Shown: positions 30,406-39,295 of the stretch, in pieces
Position numbering within the stretch: the first letter of the stretch is position 1
How the letters are laid out: each line of letters starts with the position of its first letter
NCBI GenBank assembly: GCA_951813605.1
Contig: OX638379.1
Span: 4,724,062 to 4,788,061 of the forward strand
Length of the DNA: 64,000 bases
Direction of reading: 5' to 3'
Source: an uncultured Bryobacterales bacterium
Lineage (GTDB): Bacteria; Acidobacteriota; Terriglobia; Bryobacterales; UBA6623
The notes under the pieces: generated by a model
Told to the model about the DNA's origin: nothing
Databases searched by the model: none
What the model saw: the letters and a program-made list of their open reading frames with translations, nothing else
Translations under genes and position numbers: made by a program

Positions 30406-30927
30406 CTAGAACGGAATGTCGTCGTCATCGGCGATCGATCCGCCGGACGGGCCCGTGGAACCGGAATCGCCGGGAGCGGACCCTGCACCGGAGGCGGACC
30501 CTCCGCCATAACCGCCCGACTGGCCGCCGCCTTGATCGTGGCCACCGCGCCCACTTTGCCGATACCCGCCCTGGCCCCCTTCGGACGGCCCGTCCCGGCC
30601 GCCCAGCAACATCAGGCCGAACGGGTCGCAGACCACTTCGGTGCGATAACGCTTCTGGCCGTCCTGCCCTTCCCAGGAACGAGTCTGGAGACGGCCCTCG
30701 ACGAAGACCTTCTTGCCCTTTTTCAAGTACGGGGCGACATTCTCCGCCCTCCACAGGACGATGTCGTGCCATTCCGTCCGATCCCGCCACTCGCCCATCT
30801 GGTCCTTGGTGCGATAGGTCGTGGCCAGGGAGAAACTGGTCACGGCCGTCCCGCTCGGGGTATGCCGCGTTTCGGCGTCCTTGCCCAGATTGCCGATTAG
30901 CATGACTTTGTTCAGACTGCTTGGCAT
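30406..30927 (-). CDS. ssb: single-stranded DNA-binding protein
   Basis: SSB coats single-stranded DNA in replication and repair. The OB fold is clear: NKVMLIGNLGKDAETRHTPSG, WHDIVLWRAENVAPYLKKGK and VFVEGRLQTRSW are all typical. After residue 115 comes a long Gly/Ser/Gln-rich linker and the acidic tail DDDDIPF, which binds partner proteins. I start at ATG 30927 (MPSSLNKVMLIG, 173 residues); a GTG three codons earlier is possible. It is not next to rpsF or rpsR as in many genomes, and is divergent from the beta-propeller gene. Confidence 0.95.
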   Translation of the reverse strand: MPSSLNKVMLIGNLGKDAETRHTPSGTAVTSFSLATTYRTKDQMGEWRDRTEWHDIVLWRAENVAPYLKKGKKVFVEGRLQTRSWEGQDGQKRYRTEVVCDPFGLMLLGGRDGPSEGGQGGYRQSGRGGHDQGGGQSGGYGGGSASGAGSAPGDSGSTGPSGGSIADDDDIPF

Positions 30928-31115
30928 TGTTCTCACGGTACAATCAATTACTCACTCAACACAAGCACGAGCAAGGCGGATCGCCGATCGCAGGCCAAGC
31001 AACGGCGGATATTGCCTGCTCAAGGAGCCCGGGTCCCTTGGCGAGCGATCCAATCAGAACGCTTGGAATGCCTCTCTCGGGAAATCGGGCTCAATTCACT
31101 TGCGGGGTCATAGCC

Positions 31116-32123
31116 ATGAAATCCATTCCGCTCGCGATCTTGTTGGCCGCCCCCTCGATGATGTCCGGTGCCGAGCGCGCTGACCTGCTGGTTGTCGAGA
31201 AAAAGAACAACTCGGTCGGCTTCTACGCGTCCTCCGGTAGTCGCGTGGGCGAGGTCCAAGTGGGCGAGACACCGCACGAGGTGGTGCTGTCCCGCGATGG
31301 TCGCTACGCCTACGTATCCGACAACGGCGTGCTCTGGATGGACTACGACGGGCCAGGCGGCAACACGATCTCGATCATCGACCTATCGACGCGTCGCAGG
31401 GCTGGGGTCCTGCCTCTAGGCAAGTTCCGCCGACCTCACGGCTTGGCTCTGGACCCGACGTCCAGCAGGGCGTTCGTCACCGCCGAGAACCCAGACCGTC
31501 TGGTGCTCGTCGACCTTGACGCGCGCGCCGTGATCAAAGACTTCGACAATGGCGGATCGGACCCGCACATGGTCACGTTCGGAATCGACGGCGAATGGGC
31601 GTATGTCTCGAACACTGCCAGCGGCACAGTCGGCGCCGTGCATGCGGCCTCCGGCAAACTGCGACTGGTCGAGGTCGGCAAGGGCCCGCAAGGCAGCCTG
31701 CTCTCGCTCGACGGCTCCATACTCTGGGTAACCTGTCGCGACGAGGGCAGCATCGACATAATCGACACGCAGGCCAAGGCCAAGGTCGGGACGATCAAGA
31801 CCGGTCCGGGGGTCAATCGCGTGGTCGCCACCCCGGACGAGAAGCTGCTGGTGTACTCGCTGCAGAGTGGCGAGGCCGTCGGCATAGCCGACATCGCCGC
31901 CGAGACGGAGATCGCGCAGATCCCGCTGGGCGGCCAGCCGCTTTCGATTTCCCTGTCGAGGGACGGTCGGTTCGCGTTCGCCGGCGTGCAGGACGAGGAC
32001 CAAATCTGGATTGTCTCCGTGACGGACCGAGAGGTGGTGCAGGTGATCGACACGCCGCCGGGGATGGGGCCGGACCCGGTGATCGAGATCGGCACGTACT
32101 CCCCCCGGAAGGCGAGGCCGTGA
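31116..32123 (+). CDS. exported YVTN-type beta-propeller protein
   Basis: The 335-residue protein starts at ATG 31116, which places a signal peptide (MKSIPLAILLAAPSMMSG) at the N-terminus; the open frame continues upstream without protein-like sequence. It consists of about seven blades with recurring VVLSRDGRYAYVS, LALDPTSSRAFVTA, VTFGIDGEWAYVSNT and ISLSRDGRFAFAG, separated by roughly 45 residues, as in YVTN/surface-layer propellers. These usually bind proteins or ligands and have no known catalysis. It overlaps larB by four bases (GTGA), so the two are translationally coupled, which is unexpected for an exported protein and a cofactor enzyme. Confidence 0.82.
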   Translation: MKSIPLAILLAAPSMMSGAERADLLVVEKKNNSVGFYASSGSRVGEVQVGETPHEVVLSRDGRYAYVSDNGVLWMDYDGPGGNTISIIDLSTRRRAGVLPLGKFRRPHGLALDPTSSRAFVTAENPDRLVLVDLDARAVIKDFDNGGSDPHMVTFGIDGEWAYVSNTASGTVGAVHAASGKLRLVEVGKGPQGSLLSLDGSILWVTCRDEGSIDIIDTQAKAKVGTIKTGPGVNRVVATPDEKLLVYSLQSGEAVGIADIAAETEIAQIPLGGQPLSISLSRDGRFAFAGVQDEDQIWIVSVTDREVVQVIDTPPGMGPDPVIEIGTYSPRKARP

Positions 32124-32866
32124 ACGACAAGCGACTGCGCGCTCTCTTGGAAGACGTGCGGCGCGGTCGGTGCGACGTCGACCAAGCTGTCGGCGAACTG
32201 CGGCACATGCCGTACGAGGACCTCGGATTCGCCAAGGTCGATCATCACCGCGAACTGCGGCACGGGATGCCCGAGGTGATCCTCGGGCGCGGCAAGACGG
32301 TCGACGAGGTCCGGGGCATCTCCAAGAAGCTGCTCGAGCGGTCGCCGAACCTCTTGGTCACCCGGGCTAGCGAAGCGATGTTCGAGGCGGTGCGCGATCT
32401 GAACGAAGCAGCCGAGTTCTTCCCCCGCTCCAGCGCGGTGAGGGTGTGGGGCGAGCGGACGATTCTGGGCAAGGCGAAGATCGCCGTGGTCTGCGCCGGG
32501 ACCAGCGATATCCCGGTCGCCGAGGAGGCGCGCGTCACGGCGGAGGTCATGGGCAACGAAATCGACGCGATCTACGATGTCGGCGTCGCAGGCATCCATC
32601 GCCTGCTGTCGAAGATCGATAGGATCGACGCCGCTCGAGTCGTGATCTGCTGCGCGGGCATGGAGGGGGCGCTGCCGAGCGCGCTCGGAGGCCTCGTGTC
32701 GGTGCCGGTCATCGCGGTGCCGACCAGCGTGGGCTACGGCGCGAGTTTCAACGGACTGTCGGCGCTTTTGGGCATGCTGAACTCGTGCTCAAGCAACGTA
32801 TCCGTTGTAAATATCGACAATGGATTCGGCGCAGCCTACGTCGCGACCCTGATCAACCGCCTCTAG
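32120..32866 (+). CDS. larB: nickel-pincer cofactor biosynthesis protein LarB
   Basis: LarB carboxylates the pyridinium ring of nicotinic acid adenine dinucleotide and cleaves its phosphoanhydride, the first step towards the nickel-pincer nucleotide of lactate racemase and relatives. The 248-residue protein has the LarB N-terminal region (DLGFAKVDHHRELRHGMPEVILGRGK, read in parts) and a PurE-like C-terminal domain with VVCAGTSDIPVAEEA, YDVGVAGIHRL and GMEGALPSALGGL, the last two being strong LarB hallmarks. The GTG start lies within the stop of the propeller gene. LarC and LarE are not encoded in the window. Confidence 0.92.
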   Translation: MNDKRLRALLEDVRRGRCDVDQAVGELRHMPYEDLGFAKVDHHRELRHGMPEVILGRGKTVDEVRGISKKLLERSPNLLVTRASEAMFEAVRDLNEAAEFFPRSSAVRVWGERTILGKAKIAVVCAGTSDIPVAEEARVTAEVMGNEIDAIYDVGVAGIHRLLSKIDRIDAARVVICCAGMEGALPSALGGLVSVPVIAVPTSVGYGASFNGLSALLGMLNSCSSNVSVVNIDNGFGAAYVATLINRL

Positions 32867-32891
32867 CTCCGCCTGTGCGAAACTGTCCTAC

Positions 32892-33728
32892 ATGACACTT
32901 GCACGCTCGATCCGTGCGTCCGCCCTGGTCGTGACCGCCCTGCTGTTGGCCGCAGCCCCGGCTGCCCTTGCGGACTCGCACGAGAAGAAGCACCTTCTAA
33001 TGCTCGGGGGCTCGAGCTTCTTCGCGCACGACGCGGTGTCGCACGCGATGTTCACGATGGCAAAGATCGGCGAGCGAACCGGCTTGTTCGACGTGCGATT
33101 CCGTACCGACATGGAGCTGGTGACCAAGCAGAAGCTGCGGGGCAACCGCAAGAATCTGGACTATTTCGATGCGGTGATGTTCTACACGCAGGGGGACATC
33201 GAGCTGAGCGACGAGCAGAAGGCGGATCTGATGCGATTCGTGAAGGAGGACGGCAAGGCCGTGCTCGTCGCGCACAGCGGCACGGATTCGTTCCGCGAGA
33301 CCTGGCCGGAATACATCGAGATGGTCGGCGGGGCGTTTGTGAACCACCCCTGGCACCAGAAAATCCGAGTTCGTGTCGAGGACCGCACGCACCCGATCAC
33401 CCGCCACTTCCCCGCGTTCTTCGAGATCACCGACGAGATCTACCAGCTCAACCGCTACTCGCGCGACAATCTGCGGGTGCTGATGAGCATCGACACCTCC
33501 AGCGTCGACCTGACGAAGAAAGGCGTCCAACGCACGGACGGCGACTTCGCTCTGGCTTGGGTGCGCGAGTTCGGGAAGGGTCGCGTGTTCGCGTCCGTGC
33601 TGGGCCACCGCGCCGAAGTCTGGGACAACGCGGACATCCAGAAGATGTGGCTGGAAGGGTTTCGCTGGGCGGTTGGAATCACCGACGGCGAAACCGCCTC
33701 GCTGCCGCTCCCGACAGACGACGACTGA
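32892..33728 (+). CDS. ThuA-like domain protein, exported
   Basis: The 278-residue protein has a signal peptide (ALVVTALLLAAAPAALADS) and a ThuA fold related to glutamine amidotransferases: LLMLGGSSFFAHD, DYFDAVMFYTQGD, VAHSGTDSF, MVGGAFVNHPW and HPITRHFPAFFEITDEIYQLN. Such proteins are common in Planctomycetes and Acidobacteria as exported, possibly carbohydrate-related hydrolases, but no activity is established. The catalytic Cys of amidotransferases is not evident. It follows larB by 25 bases on the same strand. Its last 50 bases overlap the end of the response regulator gene on the opposite strand. Confidence 0.87.
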   Translation: MTLARSIRASALVVTALLLAAAPAALADSHEKKHLLMLGGSSFFAHDAVSHAMFTMAKIGERTGLFDVRFRTDMELVTKQKLRGNRKNLDYFDAVMFYTQGDIELSDEQKADLMRFVKEDGKAVLVAHSGTDSFRETWPEYIEMVGGAFVNHPWHQKIRVRVEDRTHPITRHFPAFFEITDEIYQLNRYSRDNLRVLMSIDTSSVDLTKKGVQRTDGDFALAWVREFGKGRVFASVLGHRAEVWDNADIQKMWLEGFRWAVGITDGETASLPLPTDDD

Positions 33729-34440
33729 GACCGGGCCCGGGCTCGGCGACAAACCGGTAGCCCACCCCGCGAACCGTCACTAGGTGGCGCGGTTTGGCAG
33801 GGTCAGGCTCGATGGACCGGCGCAGACGGACGATGAAGTTATCGATTGCGCGCGTGTCAGTGTCCTCGCGCACGCCCCACACGTCCTGCAGCAGGTTTTG
33901 CCGGGAGACATTGCGGCCCTCGTTCGCGATCAGGTAGTGCAGGAGCTTGGCTTCCGTCAGCGTCAGGTTGCGGGCCTCGCCTCCGACCACCAATTGCTGC
34001 TTGGCGAAATCGACCACGCGGCCATTGAATTCATACGAGTCGTCCACGCCTTGGCGCTGCACCTCGGCGCTCCACCGATGGCGTCGCAGAAGGCCCCGGA
34101 TCCTAGCCAGCAGAACTGCTAGGTCGAAGGGCTTCGGGAGGTAATCGTCGGCCCCTGCCGAAAGGCCCTGTACGATGTCCTCGGGGCGCCGCCGCGCCGT
34201 AAGCATCATCACCGGCACGAAGCAGCCCCTGGAACGCAGCTCGCGGACGACCTCAAAGCCGTCAATTCCCGGCAGCATCACATCCACCACCAGCGCGTCG
34301 AAGGCGGCGCCTGCGCGAATCATTTCGAGAGCGGCCTCGCCTGTTTCCACGACCTTGGTCGCAAAGCCTTCCGCCTCCAGATTGAATTGCAAGCCCCTTG
34401 CGAGGTGCCGCTCGTCCTCGACGATCAGAACGCTCCTCAT
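33679..34440 (-). CDS. OmpR-family response regulator
   Basis: The 253-residue protein starts at ATG 34440, overlapping the kinase stop as ATGA; upstream sequence in the same frame is antisense-like and is not included. The receiver domain has the acidic pair VEDE, the phosphorylation site D53 in VVDVMLPGID, a Thr switch in MMLTARR and the conserved Lys in LPKPFD. The winged-helix DNA-binding domain (about 150-240) contains LTLTEAKLLHYL and TVRGVGYRF. It regulates transcription in response to the kinase encoded just upstream. The 3' end overlaps the ThuA gene by 50 bases tail to tail. Confidence 0.93.
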   Translation of the reverse strand: MRSVLIVEDERHLARGLQFNLEAEGFATKVVETGEAALEMIRAGAAFDALVVDVMLPGIDGFEVVRELRSRGCFVPVMMLTARRRPEDIVQGLSAGADDYLPKPFDLAVLLARIRGLLRRHRWSAEVQRQGVDDSYEFNGRVVDFAKQQLVVGGEARNLTLTEAKLLHYLIANEGRNVSRQNLLQDVWGVREDTDTRAIDNFIVRLRRSIEPDPAKPRHLVTVRGVGYRFVAEPGPGLSRRLSGAAARRFRRR

Positions 34441-35399
34441 GCCCGTGCCACCAACGGAAGCTCGATCGTGAACGTGCAGCCTCGGCCCTTGCCTTCGCTC
34501 TCGCCAAAGACCCGGCCGCCGTGCTTCTTCGCGACCGACCGGACGATAAAGAGGCCGAGGCCTGTTCCCTTTGCCGTGAGCGCGCCTTGGATCCTGTAGA
34601 AGCGCCGAAAGACCCGCTTTAGTTCGTCTCGGTCGATGCCGATCCCGTTGTCCCGGATGCTGATGGACACGGTGGACGCTCCTGTCTTCGCGATATCGAT
34701 CCAAACTCGGGCCCGGTCGCCCGAGTACTTGACGGAGTTGTCGATCAAGTTGGAGACGGCGGCTCGCAACTCGTCCCCGTTTCCGAGCACGACCGCGGTT
34801 TCCTCTTTCGGCACGTCGTTCCGCACTCGAAGCGCGTCCTGAGGAAGGTCATAGCTACGTCGGAGCCTGTCTGCGCATTCCCGGACCAGCGCGGGCACAT
34901 CGACGGGGACGCGTTGGCTCTTGGGCCGCGAACCAGCCGCGCCGGCCAGCAACACCTGCTCGATAGTGCCCTGCAGGCGATTCATGTCCGAGAGCATGAT
35001 CTCGTAGAATTCCCGCTGGCTCGCCTCGTCGAGGTCCCTTGACTGGAGTGTCTCTAGGTATAGCTTGAGCGATGCCACAGGCGTCTTGAGTTCGTGCGTG
35101 ACAGCGTTGATGAAGGCGTCGTGCTTCTCGTTTCGGCGGATTTCCCGGACGAGGAAAACGGTGTTGAGCACGAGCCCCGCGACGAGGAGCAGGCCCGCGA
35201 AGACGCCCAAGGCTAGAAGGACCCCGCTACGCCAGTTGGCGACCAGCCAGCCGATGTTCAAGGCGACGGCTAGCCCGACCAAGCATGCGCCGAGAACGAT
35301 CCAAAAGATGACCGAGCGCTTGCGGTGTCCCGTTAGTTCCACGATGCTCCCATAATACGATTCAATTTCAGTGCCCTGAACCGCGGAAACGTCCTTCAT
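34437..35399 (-). CDS. sensor histidine kinase
   Basis: I start at ATG 35399, giving 320 residues; the frame is open further upstream, but that part is low-complexity Arg/Ser sequence. Two adjacent membrane helices (about 29-49 and 58-84) with almost no periplasmic loop are followed by HisKA with His102 in AVTHELKTPVASLKL, then N box NLIDNSVKYS, G1 DNGIGID and G2 GTGLGLFIV. The lack of a sensor domain suggests that it senses the membrane or needs a partner. It is translationally coupled to the downstream OmpR-type regulator and forms a two-gene system with it. Confidence 0.9.
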   Translation of the reverse strand: MKDVSAVQGTEIESYYGSIVELTGHRKRSVIFWIVLGACLVGLAVALNIGWLVANWRSGVLLALGVFAGLLLVAGLVLNTVFLVREIRRNEKHDAFINAVTHELKTPVASLKLYLETLQSRDLDEASQREFYEIMLSDMNRLQGTIEQVLLAGAAGSRPKSQRVPVDVPALVRECADRLRRSYDLPQDALRVRNDVPKEETAVVLGNGDELRAAVSNLIDNSVKYSGDRARVWIDIAKTGASTVSISIRDNGIGIDRDELKRVFRRFYRIQGALTAKGTGLGLFIVRSVAKKHGGRVFGESEGKGRGCTFTIELPLVARA

Positions 35400-36382
35400 G
35401 CCAAGCGCAGTCTTCAGGACGGCTGCACAGCCTGGCGAGCCCTCGGGCCGATTGCGCTCCCGTCGGGAAGAAGCAGCTGTAGACACTGAGCGACCAGTGC
35501 TTCGGCGCGACCCTATGGTACGCGTTTCCGTGATAGCCGCGGTTCGCCCCCGCAGGCTCAGCAACTCGTCAGCGTCTCCCGTAGCACCCGCCGCAGGCGC
35601 GGACCGCTGTCCCCCCAGGCTCGCGCCGGAAACGAAGGGGCCGTCCCGCAAGCGTCGAAGCGCGTGCTGCCGAGAGGAGCGGCTCGCATCGACCAAGCCC
35701 CGAGGGAGGCGATTCGCACCCTGCCGAGCTTGCCGCGAAGAACGCTTCCGTTGAGGTCGGCCCGCTTCCGTTGAGGTCGGCCCGCTTCCGAGAGGAAACT
35801 GACTTCACGTGCCAGCTGCCCAGTCAGGCCGAGGTTCAGCGCGACTGCATCGGCGAAGAGCGGGTGCGAGTCCGTCCTGGGAACAGCGAGAGAGCTAGGA
35901 CGGGCCGAAAGACGCACTGCGACCGTGTCGGTCCGCTGGCAAGCCAGTCGGCGATCGCCTCAGCCATTTTAGGAACCCATCATCAGCGAGAATTGCCAGG
36001 GTTTCAGCGGTGGCGTATCTCATCGCCACGTGGACTGTCGTTCCTGAAACGATCGTTCTTCTCGCAGTAATTGCGACTCGGATAACGGCGAAGAAGCCGC
36101 GACATCCGCGCAACGACAGCTATCTCGGGGATGCTAGCTGGGTACCGTAGGACCGGGCGAATCTCTGATCATCGAGCGAATCACGGTCAGCGCGCGGCTG
36201 GAAGCGTCGCTAAGGCATATCGGAAACGGGTCCGGCAAGCAATCCTGCTCAAGAATGCCGAAGAATGAGAACCCGACGCGCGACGCCGCCTAGCCAGCCC
36301 GCCGCCCTTGCAAGGCGGGACACCGCGCTCAGCGATACCGCGGGCGCAACAGTGGCGCATGGGGCTGCGTCCTCCTGTGAGG
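35400..36382. other. gene-poor interval with minus-strand coding-like fragments
   Basis: Nearly 1 kb contains no intact recognisable gene. Minus-strand frames at 35895-36113 (including ETLAILADDGFLKWLRR) and 35558-35917 (including DAVALNLGLTGQLAREV) look mildly protein-like and could be joined by a frame change, suggesting a decayed gene, but no family is recognised. A 20-base tandem repeat lies inside. Confidence 0.35.
35744..35790. repeat. tandem repeat, 20-base unit
   Basis: The unit gcttccgttgaggtcggccc occurs twice without mismatch (35744-35763 and 35764-35783), followed by the first seven bases of a third copy. Confidence 0.9.
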
Positions 36383-37330
36383 CTAGCTGCCCCCCAGGGT
36401 CTCCGGGGCAACCGGCACCGCGGTGAATTCCTTGATAACTGCCACCGCGAATGGAATGGGTTGGCTCCCGTCCGGCGGGGTCAGTGTGAACGAATACTCC
36501 AGATTCACGGTGCGGGATGTAACAAGGGGGCCGTTGATCCGAACGAGCGTCTCCTCCGTGCCGGAAACCGCCGCGGATTCGTGATTCTCGGGCAAGACCG
36601 GCATGAGCGTGCCCTTAAGCGCCGTCAGGCCTTCTTCGGTGATCGCTTCGAACTGCGCCGCCAACGTCGCGGCGTCGCTGTTGAACGTCCGCTTCACGCG
36701 GATAGCCGCGTTGTCGTCCGCGCGTTCTACTGTCGACACCGCGTACAGTGGCACCGACCCGTCGTACGGCAGAGAATGTCTCTTGACCGATGCTTCGTCG
36801 GTCACAGGCTCGATGCTCGCTCCGGCATACTCGCCATATACCTCGTTGTAGCTGTTACGGTCTTTGCTGTGAAGCGAGTCATAGCTGACTAGCTTCAGGA
36901 GTGTACTCGCCAGCTTGTCAGGCAGCTTCTCGGCCATGGCGTCCTTCAACTGATCGTAGCCGGCAATCCCGACCATGCGGCCGTCGCGGTCCAAGGTGTA
37001 GGTCAATGGCAAGCCCGCCATCGCAGCGTGGATTGGGCTGACCACCGGGTTGCCATTTCGCGTTAGCGTCTGTGAAACGATCGTGACAGCATTCGCGTAG
37101 CCCGTTTCGGATTGCTTGACAGTCAGCCGACTGATCCGCTCCGCTACGTCCGTCACCGGATCCTCTCCGAACGCCGCGGTGACCCGCGTCACCTTCTCCG
37201 TCACGTCGAACGTGGCACCGTCCGATAGAGCGTAACGCAACTGAATTGGCTGCGCTTGGAGCTTCGGAAGCATCCCGGCCAGCAAGCACGGTAAGAAAAG
37301 CCAGCGCTTTACAAATCTGCTGTTCATCAA
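36383..37330 (-). CDS. exported protein of unknown function
   Basis: The 315-residue protein has a signal peptide (KRWLFLPCLLAGMLPKLQAQ) and a predicted beta-rich mature part. Features include the opening YALSDGATFDVTEKVTRVT, YTLDRDGRMVGIAGYDQL, a LPDKLASTLLKLV helix, and YSFTLTPPDGSQPIPFAV near the end. This resembles a repeating beta-sandwich measured against a threshold-like central helix, as in DUF6263-type proteins, but I cannot assign a family with confidence. It has no Cys after the signal. It lies downstream of the CxxCH protein on the same strand with a 279-base gap and is probably transcribed separately. Confidence 0.7.
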   Translation of the reverse strand: MMNSRFVKRWLFLPCLLAGMLPKLQAQPIQLRYALSDGATFDVTEKVTRVTAAFGEDPVTDVAERISRLTVKQSETGYANAVTIVSQTLTRNGNPVVSPIHAAMAGLPLTYTLDRDGRMVGIAGYDQLKDAMAEKLPDKLASTLLKLVSYDSLHSKDRNSYNEVYGEYAGASIEPVTDEASVKRHSLPYDGSVPLYAVSTVERADDNAAIRVKRTFNSDAATLAAQFEAITEEGLTALKGTLMPVLPENHESAAVSGTEETLVRINGPLVTSRTVNLEYSFTLTPPDGSQPIPFAVAVIKEFTAVPVAPETLGGS

Positions 37331-37609
37331 TCTTTCACCTTACTCGGTTTAGACGTCCCTTAGACCTAGCCGGAGCGGCTCCAGCGTCAAGGACGAAGTC
37401 TGTTCTTGCCGACACGGTGAAGCCGCTTTCGCAGCTCATTCGGTGCCAGCCCTGATTCCCACGCACCCAAATCGTGCTTTCATCTGCTACTGGGAGAGTG
37501 GTCTCCGGTGCCAGCCCAGCTCCCGCAGCTAGGCCGAAGCGCGATACCGGGTTGAGTTCAACGTCTCTCATCACAGCCCACCGGCAGCAATTGCCTGTGC
37601 CCGGGACCG

Positions 37610-39295
37610 CTAGGGCGCGGCCGGGAATTTGGTGATCGTCCATGAGTTGTCGTCGCCGCGCGACGCAGCAAAGACACCGAGCAGCGATTGGCTGGTTTCC
37701 TGGCAGGTCTCAAGGGACAGGCTCGGAGCGGCAATGCAGCCCCAACCTGCCCGCTCGCCTTTCGCAATTACGCTAAAAATGCCTTGGATCCCGGAGATCG
37801 ATCCGGTGCAGGACTCGCCTGGTTGGAGCACGAGATCGACCTTGCACGCTTGAACTTCAGGCTCGCTCGAGTCTGGCGGCGGCGCCACGGCAATCGCGAG
37901 GCCCGGCCCGGCGGGCGACATCCCTCCGTTCAAGAGAAGAGAGAAGGGATGATCGCCAGCCGGCACGGCCGCCGGAATCCGCAAGCTCAATTGGTAGAGC
38001 CCCGCGACTTCCGGGGAGGCGCCCGCGTAAATGATGTCCGCGGGCGCAACCTCGAATTCACCGACCATTGGCTTGATCGAAGCTGTTGCCAATGCGCGCG
38101 GCATGTCGGGCATTTCGCCGGTTCGCAGTCCCGGGGCCGTCGCTCCGAATCCGGTTCCGAACAGAGTCACGATGTCACCGGGAACGGCCTTTCGAGCTGT
38201 GCGACCGGGTGGGGAGCTCGCCACAGGCGGGGCACCCGCTGGGGGGTCGAACACATCTTCCGCCGCGACAACAGCCAAGTCCTCGTGCAACGCGGCAAGA
38301 CCGGCTATCGTCTCGGAGAATTGGAGGAAGATCGGCTGCACGTCCCCCACCGGGAACATCGACGCGTTGCTGCTGACGGGCTGCGGGGAGTCACAGTCGC
38401 GAATCACCTGAACGGCGAGCGGACCCAAGGCCGCGTCCACCGGGACTTGGAATAGGATCTGCTCGGCGGCGACACGCAGAATGGGCGCGCGGGTTTGGCC
38501 CACCTCGACGCAAACGCCGCCAACTAGCGTGCTCAGATCGCCGTTCGTGTCGACGGTACCCGCCGTCTCCGAACCCGCGCCTGCAAAATCGGTGCCGCTC
38601 ACCACAGCTATTGCACCCGGCGCTCCTTTGGCTATCGCTTCGACCGCATCGCCGAACAGTGTCACGCCGCCCTCGGAAATCATCGGCGGTCCGGCCGGTG
38701 CAGCGTTCGGCTGAATGGTGGCCTGCGCGGTGTAGATCTTGTCGCCCGACGTATTCAGGCTGCCATCGGCACCGTTCACCGCGACGGCGATCGTGATCGG
38801 CCCTACGCTCTCGGCCGGGGCAGTCCAAGCGACCTCAAAATCAGCTGCGGACGTGTTGCGGGGGCGTCGCTGCGTGGCCCACTGAATGGACTCCGAGCCA
38901 CCTCCGCCGCATTCGCCGGTGACCACTCTGACCCCCGACCCGCTGGGAGTAGGCGTCTCGGCCAGCGCACCCGCCGGCCCGCAACCATCGCCGGAGCGGG
39001 CCGTCAGCTGGAAGCCAATGCGAAACACGGTCTGATCTGCAAACGACACGATCAAGGGAACCGTCTCGCCCGGCGTGTACATTTGACCCTCGGCCGGGGA
39101 ATCGCCGATGAGCAGTTTCAGTATGCCCGGGCCTGAATTCACTGGACTACCGCTGTGACAGCGGGTACATGAGGTCTCGCCGGGGAACTCTCCCCCGCTC
39201 GTACGCGGCGGCGCTCCGCCGGAATATGCAAATGCAAGCGGCAAGACTCCCGCAAGCATAACGAGAGCCAAGCTAACGACCCCTATCTCTCTCAT
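37610..39295 (-). CDS. exported CxxCH protein with TIGR03437-like C-terminus
   Basis: The 561-residue protein has a signal peptide (VVSLALVMLAGVLPLAFAYS). Near the N-terminus is a single haem-c motif C43-T-R-C46-H47, followed by a beta-sandwich (about 55-195) with GQMYTPGETVPLIVSF and IAVAVNGADGSLNTSGDKIY, typical of reeler/choice-of-anchor V domains. Two C-terminal repeats contain VAAEQILFQVPVDAALGPLAVQV and PADIIYAGASPEVAGLYQLSLRIP (cited in parts), the signature of the Solibacter-type TIGR03437 domain. A surface or periplasmic role in electron transfer or adhesion is possible. No partner cytochrome is encoded nearby. The final 50 residues carry three Cys. Confidence 0.8.
   Translation of the reverse strand: MREIGVVSLALVMLAGVLPLAFAYSGGAPPRTSGGEFPGETSCTRCHSGSPVNSGPGILKLLIGDSPAEGQMYTPGETVPLIVSFADQTVFRIGFQLTARSGDGCGPAGALAETPTPSGSGVRVVTGECGGGGSESIQWATQRRPRNTSAADFEVAWTAPAESVGPITIAVAVNGADGSLNTSGDKIYTAQATIQPNAAPAGPPMISEGGVTLFGDAVEAIAKGAPGAIAVVSGTDFAGAGSETAGTVDTNGDLSTLVGGVCVEVGQTRAPILRVAAEQILFQVPVDAALGPLAVQVIRDCDSPQPVSSNASMFPVGDVQPIFLQFSETIAGLAALHEDLAVVAAEDVFDPPAGAPPVASSPPGRTARKAVPGDIVTLFGTGFGATAPGLRTGEMPDMPRALATASIKPMVGEFEVAPADIIYAGASPEVAGLYQLSLRIPAAVPAGDHPFSLLLNGGMSPAGPGLAIAVAPPPDSSEPEVQACKVDLVLQPGESCTGSISGIQGIFSVIAKGERAGWGCIAAPSLSLETCQETSQSLLGVFAASRGDDNSWTITKFPAAP

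Noticed and set aside
31436..32599. Minus-strand open frame of 387 codons over the propeller and larB genes
   Set aside because: It runs antisense to two recognised genes and across their junction.
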